From an uncultured Clostridia bacterium (lineage in GTDB: Bacteria > Bacillota > Clostridia > Christensenellales > CAG-1252), in assembly GCA_946626795.1 (NCBI GenBank), contig CAMOUZ010000005.1:1-27217 (forward strand): a stretch of 27,217 bases of DNA. The letters run 5' to 3'. Shown one piece after another: positions 23,187 through 27,217 of this stretch. The position numbers were made by a program, and so were the translations under genes. The stretch's first letter is position 1; every line of letters starts with the position of its first letter. Below the pieces are notes generated by a model that was given only the letters and a program-made list of their open reading frames with translations, did not search any database and was not told where the DNA came from.

Positions 23187-23236
23187 ACGTATGGCTTTAT
23201 GCCGCGAAAGGAATTCGCGGAGAGAAAAAGCGCGTC

Positions 23237-23265
23237 TTGTTTTTTTTGACAAAAAGTGCTAAAAT
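23237..23265 (+). promoter_or_regulatory. Promoter candidate of the acidic-tail membrane protein
   Basis: TTGTTT (23237-23242), 17 bp and TAAAAT (23260-23265). The -10 box ends only 6 bp before the ATG at 23272, so the transcript would start at or next to the start codon. A TTGACA also occurs at 23247 but is too close to the -10. Confidence 0.4.
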
Positions 23266-23271
23266 TTTTTT

Positions 23272-24612
23272 ATGATTAAGCTCGGTTTGAAAAATTATTT
23301 CAGAAGTTTTCGTTATTTCTTCGTGCCGTTGGGCGTTTTATCCCTCGGCATCGTCATCGCCCTTTCCATCGCGGTGCCGCAAACCCTGGACGCCGTCAAG
23401 GCATTCATCACGGATTCCGCGGAGCAAATGGGCAAGGTGTCTTTCAACTGGGAAGGCGTGCGCGATCTTTTGATCTCCACCTTCCGCATATGGGATTGGT
23501 CCGGCTCGGGCGACATCTTCAAGAGCGTCTTCACGAAAGAATTTTTGATGGATCTTTTACATCGTTGCGCGGACGTGGCGCTCGGCGACACCTCGGCGAT
23601 CGCCTCGCAAATGGAGTCTTTGGCTTCCGAAACGGCGGGAAAGATCTTCGGCGCGCTCTTCCTCGGCGTCAGCTCCATCACGATCGGCGCTTTCTTCGGC
23701 TTCTTTGTGACGCGCATCGAGATCCGCAAAGAGATGGCGCAACGCTCCGTCGGGAAGCTCATCCTCGCGTCTGTCGTGGATTCGATCATCAAGGTCACGG
23801 TGCTCGCTTTGGGCTTATGGCTCATCGAGAAGACCGTGAATTACGCGGTGGCGTCCTTCGCGCTGACGGTCGTCCTTTACGGTTTGATCTCGCTTTTCGA
23901 AGCGTATATCGTCCATGGTTTCAAAAAAGTCCCCCTGCGAAAAGTCATTAACTTGAAAAACGCAGGTTCTTTGGCGCTTCTGACGGCGATCGAATGCGTC
24001 TTTGCGGGCGCCGTCTTCCTCGGCTTGTATTTCATCGCGAATCCCTTGATCGCGCTGTATATCGCCTATGCCCTCGCCGTCCTCACCTTGAGCTGCATCC
24101 AGCTGAACGCGGAAGCATATGTCAAGAGCCTTGCGAACAGCGTGGACGGCACCTTGAATCTGGAAGGCTTCGCCGCGGCGTACGCCTCCCTCGCCCCGCA
24201 CACGGCGCACGGGAAGAAGAAAGCGCCCAACGCCGCTGCCCCCGAAGAGGAAGCGGAAGAAGCCCTCAAAACGCCTTATGAAGAGGACGCCTCCGAAGCG
24301 CCCGTCATTTTGGCGGACATCGACGTGAAGATCGATAAAGACACCCTCGAAGACATGCTCGATCTGGCGGAAGAAGCGGAGCAGGACGATGATTCGGACA
24401 AGCCCGAGGTCCCCTTCGAACTCCCGTTGAAAGAGCCCGAAGCCCCCGAGGAAGAAATCGCGGCGGATGCGGCGGCAGAGCCGCAAGAAGAAAAGGCGGA
24501 AGAAGAACCGTCTGCGGAAGAAATCCCCGCAGAGCAGGCTTCCGAGGAAGAAGCGCCTGCGACGCTCGAAGAAGAGACCCCTGCGCCCGAGGCGGAAAAA
24601 GCGGAAGAATAA
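23272..24612 (+). CDS. Multi-pass membrane protein with long acidic C-terminal tail, unknown function
   Basis: I do not recognise the family. The 446-residue protein has about six hydrophobic segments (near 17-36, 123-148, 160-182, 185-210, 228-252, 254-276). A soluble loop (~40-120) lies between the first two. From about residue 300 the sequence turns into a low-complexity Glu/Ala/Pro tail of ~140 residues, strongly acidic and probably disordered and cytosolic. N-terminal residues MIKLGLKNYFRSFRYFFVPL suggest a membrane-entry start, but no Shine-Dalgarno sequence precedes the ATG. The gene is divergent from the SGNH hydrolase and convergent with the peptidase E-like gene, ending in a shared terminator. 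The overall shape (YihY/permease-like core plus acidic tail) gives no specific function. Confidence 0.75.
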   Translation: MIKLGLKNYFRSFRYFFVPLGVLSLGIVIALSIAVPQTLDAVKAFITDSAEQMGKVSFNWEGVRDLLISTFRIWDWSGSGDIFKSVFTKEFLMDLLHRCADVALGDTSAIASQMESLASETAGKIFGALFLGVSSITIGAFFGFFVTRIEIRKEMAQRSVGKLILASVVDSIIKVTVLALGLWLIEKTVNYAVASFALTVVLYGLISLFEAYIVHGFKKVPLRKVINLKNAGSLALLTAIECVFAGAVFLGLYFIANPLIALYIAYALAVLTLSCIQLNAEAYVKSLANSVDGTLNLEGFAAAYASLAPHTAHGKKKAPNAAAPEEEAEEALKTPYEEDASEAPVILADIDVKIDKDTLEDMLDLAEEAEQDDDSDKPEVPFELPLKEPEAPEEEIAADAAAEPQEEKAEEEPSAEEIPAEQASEEEAPATLEEETPAPEAEKAEE

Positions 24613-24644
24613 GTCTTTGAAGATAAGAAAAGCCTCAAGAAAAG

Positions 24645-24687
24645 AAGAAATCGGCAAGTCATCCGCCGATTTCTTTTTGCTTTTTCT
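24645..24687. terminator. Bidirectional intrinsic terminator
   Basis: An 11-bp stem (24645-24655 with 24665-24675, core AATCGGC/GCCGATT) is followed by TTTTGCTTTTTC on the + strand and by a T-rich tail on the - strand. It sits between the convergent membrane-protein gene and the peptidase E-like gene. Confidence 0.8.
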
Positions 24688-24709
24688 TTTGCGCGCTTGA
24701 TCCGATTTT

Positions 24710-25405
24710 TTAATTGAGGATCTCGATCTCCCTCTTTCCTTCGCCCTTTTTGATCTCATAGGCTTTTCCGCCTGCGGTGAGCGCGCCGCGGAGGACGCCG
24801 TCTTCAAAAAGCAGCGCGGCGTCATCTTCGATGGCGTATGCAAGAGGATATCCCTCTTTCTCGAAGACTTCGTCGAACTCGGCACGGAGATCATAATGCG
24901 GCGTGGCGGCAAAGGGAAATTTCCCGAGCCCTTTCGCCGGACAATACTCCCCTTCTGTCAGAGAGTCGGTGTAGATATCCTGAAACCAGCAGATGGCGCC
25001 CGCGGAAAGCCCCGCGAGGATCGCGCCGCGCTCATAGGCTTTCCAAATCAGCTTGTCCATCCCCGTCTTTTTCCAGACGTCGATGAGAAAGAGGGTGTCG
25101 CCTCCGCCCACGTAGATGATGTCGGCTTTTTCGATCTTCTCCTTCACGTGGTCTATGGTCATGAGGCCCTTCGTGAGAATGGCGATATCGCTTTTTACAT
25201 CGCAAAGAGAGGTGTAGGTCTTGCGAAAACTATTGAAATAAGGATTGCTGTCGTGGCTCGCCGTCGGGAAAAAGAGGGCGTACGGGCGATGCCCGTCCTC
25301 GATGCGGCTTCGCGCAAGATCGGTGATGTAGCGATCGATGGGGGCGGTGGTTTTATTTCGGATCTCGCCGCCGCCGATGGGGATGAAGATCTTTTTCAAG
25401 CTCAC
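24710..25405 (-). CDS. Peptidase E-like protein (peptidase S51 / type 1 glutamine amidotransferase-like)
   Basis: The 231-residue protein matches the S51 family. It has an N-terminal FIPIGGGEI strand-loop, IIYVGGGDTLFL, the nucleophile elbow AGLSAGAICWF with Ser ~134, and a downstream ATPHYDLR that may supply the catalytic His. Family knowledge: S51 enzymes include dipeptidase E (Asp-Xaa dipeptides) and cyanophycinase; the chain length and motifs fit the PepE-like group better than cyanophycinase. There is no signal peptide. The start is GTG 25403-25405, overlapping the typA stop by 4 nt (GTGA), so translation is probably coupled to typA. The gene ends at a bidirectional terminator. Confidence 0.85.
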   Translation of the reverse strand: MSLKKIFIPIGGGEIRNKTTAPIDRYITDLARSRIEDGHRPYALFFPTASHDSNPYFNSFRKTYTSLCDVKSDIAILTKGLMTIDHVKEKIEKADIIYVGGGDTLFLIDVWKKTGMDKLIWKAYERGAILAGLSAGAICWFQDIYTDSLTEGEYCPAKGLGKFPFAATPHYDLRAEFDEVFEKEGYPLAYAIEDDAALLFEDGVLRGALTAGGKAYEIKKGEGKREIEILN

Positions 25406-27217
25406 TCCGCGTTCTTCTTCTTGAAATTCTCTTTCGCGCGGTACATATTGCTCATAATGATCTTACGCACGCGCAAGGACTTCGGCGTGACTTCGAGGAT
25501 CTCGTCCTCGCCGAGGAATTCGATCATCTCTTCGAGGCTCATCCGCTTGACAGGGGTCAGACGGAGCGCTTCGTCGCTGCCCGCGGCGCGCATATTCGTG
25601 ATGTGCTTCTTCTTACAGACATTCACGACGATGTCGTCGGACTTCGGCGTATAACCCACCACCATGCCTTCATAGACCTGCGTGCCGGGCCCCACGAACA
25701 AGGGACCTCTGTCCTGCGCATTGAAAAGACCGTAGGTCACCGCTTCGCCCGTCTCGTACGCGACGAGAGAGCCGAAGGAACGCATCGTGATGTCACCTTT
25801 ATACTCTTCATAGCCGAGGAAGATGGTGTTTAAGACGCCTTCGCCCTTGGTGTCCGTCAAAAACTCGTTCTTATAGCCGATCATGCCGCGCGCGGGCATC
25901 TTGAATTCCAAGCGAATGCGGCTTCCCATCGGAGTCATCGTGATGAGCTCGCCTCTGCGGCTTCCGAGCTTCTCCATCACGGCGCCGACGCTATTCTCCG
26001 GAACGTCCACGATCACCTGCTCGATGGGTTCGAGCTTCTTGCCGTCTTCATACGCGAAGAGCACTTTGGGCATGGACACCGCGAATTCATAGCCCTCGCG
26101 GCGCATCGTCTCGATGAGGACGGAGAGATGCATTTCGCCGCGGCCTTTCACGAGGAAGGTGTCGGTATTGTCCGTGTCCTCCACGCGGAGAGAGACGTCC
26201 TTCAAAAGCTCGCGATAAAGCCTCTCGCGGAGGTGTCTCGTCGTGACGTACTTGCCCTCTCTTCCCGCGAAAGGAGAGTCATTCACCATAAAGCGCATTT
26301 CGAGCGTGGGCTCGCCGATCTTCACGAAGGGGATGGGCTCCACGGCGTCCACCGCGCAGAGGGTATCGCCGATGTGGATATTCTCACTGCCGCTGAAACA
26401 GATGATATCCCCCACCTTGGCGCTCTCCACGTTCACTCTCTTCAAGCCGTCGATCTGCATGAGGGAGACCACTCTCGTCTTATACGGCTCGAAGCCGCCG
26501 TGGAAAGAAGCGACCACCGCCTCCTGCCCCACCTTCACGGAGCCGCGCTCCACTCTGCCGATGCCGATCCTGCCCACGTAATCATTGTAATCAATGGAGG
26601 AGACAAGGACCTGCAAGGGCGCATTTTCGTCACCCGCGGGCGGATCGATATAATTCACGATGGTCTCGAAAAGATCCGTGAGATCGGGCTTCTGCTCCTC
26701 GGTCAAGGAGGAAGTGCCGTTTCTGCCGCTGCAATACACGACGGGGGAAGAGAGCTGCTCATAGCCCGCGTCGAGGTCGAGCATCAGATTCAAGACCTCG
26801 TCCACCACCCGCTTCGGCTCGGCGTCCGGTCTGTCCACTTTATTCACGCAAATGATGATCTTATGCCCGAGCTCCAAGGCTTTTTGCAAGACGAAACGGG
26901 TCTGCGGCATGGGACCTTCCACGGCGTCCACGAGAAGAAGCACGCCCGAGACCATCTTCAAGACGCGCTCCACTTCGCCCGAGAAATCCGCGTGTCCCGG
27001 GGTGTCGATGATATTGATCTTCACGTCCTTGTAATACGCCGCCGTATTCTTGGCGAGGATGGTGATGCCGCGCTCTTTTTCGAGATCGCCGCTGTCCATC
27101 ACCCTCTCGTCCACGTGCTGATTGGAGCGGAAAATGCCACCCTGTTTCAGCATCTCGTCCACGAGCGTGGTCTTGCCGTGGTCTACGTGCGCGATGATCG
27201 CTATATTTCTCAAATCT
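25402..27217 (-). CDS. typA: Translational GTPase TypA/BipA, 5' partial
   Basis: The 603 visible residues cover nearly the whole protein. They include the G1 loop AHVDHGKTTLVDEML, switch-I ERGITI, G3 DTPGHADFSGEVERV and G4 NKVDRPDA, then domain II, two EF-G-like domains and the BipA C-terminal domain (ITMRSFGSLVAYETGEAVTYGLF and AQDRGPLFVGPG). Family knowledge: BipA is a ribosome-binding GTPase that helps 50S assembly and stress adaptation. The first visible codons read D-L-R-N-I-A-I, matching the usual N-terminus (xxREDLRNIAI). The TTG at 27213 is therefore an internal Leu codon and the true start lies a few codons beyond the right edge. The stop overlaps the peptidase E-like gene by 4 nt. 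Confidence 0.96.
   Translation of the reverse strand, partial: DLRNIAIIAHVDHGKTTLVDEMLKQGGIFRSNQHVDERVMDSGDLEKERGITILAKNTAAYYKDVKINIIDTPGHADFSGEVERVLKMVSGVLLLVDAVEGPMPQTRFVLQKALELGHKIIICVNKVDRPDAEPKRVVDEVLNLMLDLDAGYEQLSSPVVYCSGRNGTSSLTEEQKPDLTDLFETIVNYIDPPAGDENAPLQVLVSSIDYNDYVGRIGIGRVERGSVKVGQEAVVASFHGGFEPYKTRVVSLMQIDGLKRVNVESAKVGDIICFSGSENIHIGDTLCAVDAVEPIPFVKIGEPTLEMRFMVNDSPFAGREGKYVTTRHLRERLYRELLKDVSLRVEDTDNTDTFLVKGRGEMHLSVLIETMRREGYEFAVSMPKVLFAYEDGKKLEPIEQVIVDVPENSVGAVMEKLGSRRGELITMTPMGSRIRLEFKMPARGMIGYKNEFLTDTKGEGVLNTIFLGYEEYKGDITMRSFGSLVAYETGEAVTYGLFNAQDRGPLFVGPGTQVYEGMVVGYTPKSDDIVVNVCKKKHITNMRAAGSDEALRLTPVKRMSLEEMIEFLGEDEILEVTPKSLRVRKIIMSNMYRAKENFKKKNAE

Noticed and set aside
23130..23252. 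Longer N-terminus of the SGNH hydrolase
   Set aside because: It covers the promoter at 23158-23186 and lacks homology; the ATG at 23129 gives a typical signal-anchor start.
27211..27213. TTG as the start codon of typA
   Set aside because: The preceding codon reads Asp and the protein sequence DLRNIAI matches the interior of the family's N-terminus, so the gene continues past the window edge.
1..27217. CRISPR array or complete insertion sequence
   Set aside because: No regularly spaced direct repeats and no transposase or integrase frame are visible on either strand.

Overview
The window looks like a chromosomal segment of an anaerobic, probably uncultured member of the Clostridia (Bacillota). 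The basis is inference from gene content: a GlgC/GlgD pair (GlgD is typical of Clostridia), a UPF0237 ACT plus UPF0210 pair, QueH, rubrerythrin, AGGAGG-type ribosome binding sites and A/T-rich intrinsic terminators. Most of the window is GC-rich. Positions of about 980 to 7925 are strikingly AT-rich and read as a foreign island.

Layout. (1) 2-364 (+): end of a cobalamin-binding MetH-type protein, convergent with a 5'-truncated YjbR-like gene (493-978, -) across a bidirectional terminator. (2) About 975-7925: the AT-rich island. At its left edge a Vsr-like endonuclease is cut off after about 32 residues and runs into the YjbR-like gene. Then comes a four-gene minus-strand operon. It is transcribed AAA ATPase (5359-6399), subtilisin-like protease (3134-5362), dNTP triphosphohydrolase (1848-3095), small two-helix membrane protein (1238-1879), from a consensus promoter overlapped by a direct-repeat operator candidate. 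The ATPase/protease pair matches the known anti-phage/plasmid-incompatibility pair IetAS; its linkage to an HD-type dGTPase and a membrane protein is the most interesting feature here. A membrane-anchored XRE regulator (6534-7526) lies upstream. A 17-bp inverted repeat (1209-1225 and 7904-7920) brackets the island, and its right end abuts the 3' end of a tRNA-Arg(CCG) gene (7930-8006).

(3) 8207-18221 (-): a compact glycogen operon transcribed glgB, glgC, glgD, glgA, glgP, GH13 amylase, with overlaps or gaps of at most about 31 nt. Together these make ADP-glucose, elongate and branch glycogen, and degrade it by phosphorolysis and hydrolysis. Its promoter appears to sit inside the loop of the upstream operon's terminator. 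(4) 18389-21380 (-): operon of ACT protein, UPF0210, QueH and a TIM-barrel sugar isomerase-like protein. (5) 21480-23129: a terminator and a large stem-loop element, rubrerythrin, and an SGNH/GDSL hydrolase. (6) 23272-24612 (+): a multi-pass membrane protein with a long acidic tail, convergent with a peptidase E-like gene coupled to typA/bipA. The typA gene runs off the right edge of the window.

All calls come from reading the sequence; no database search was run.
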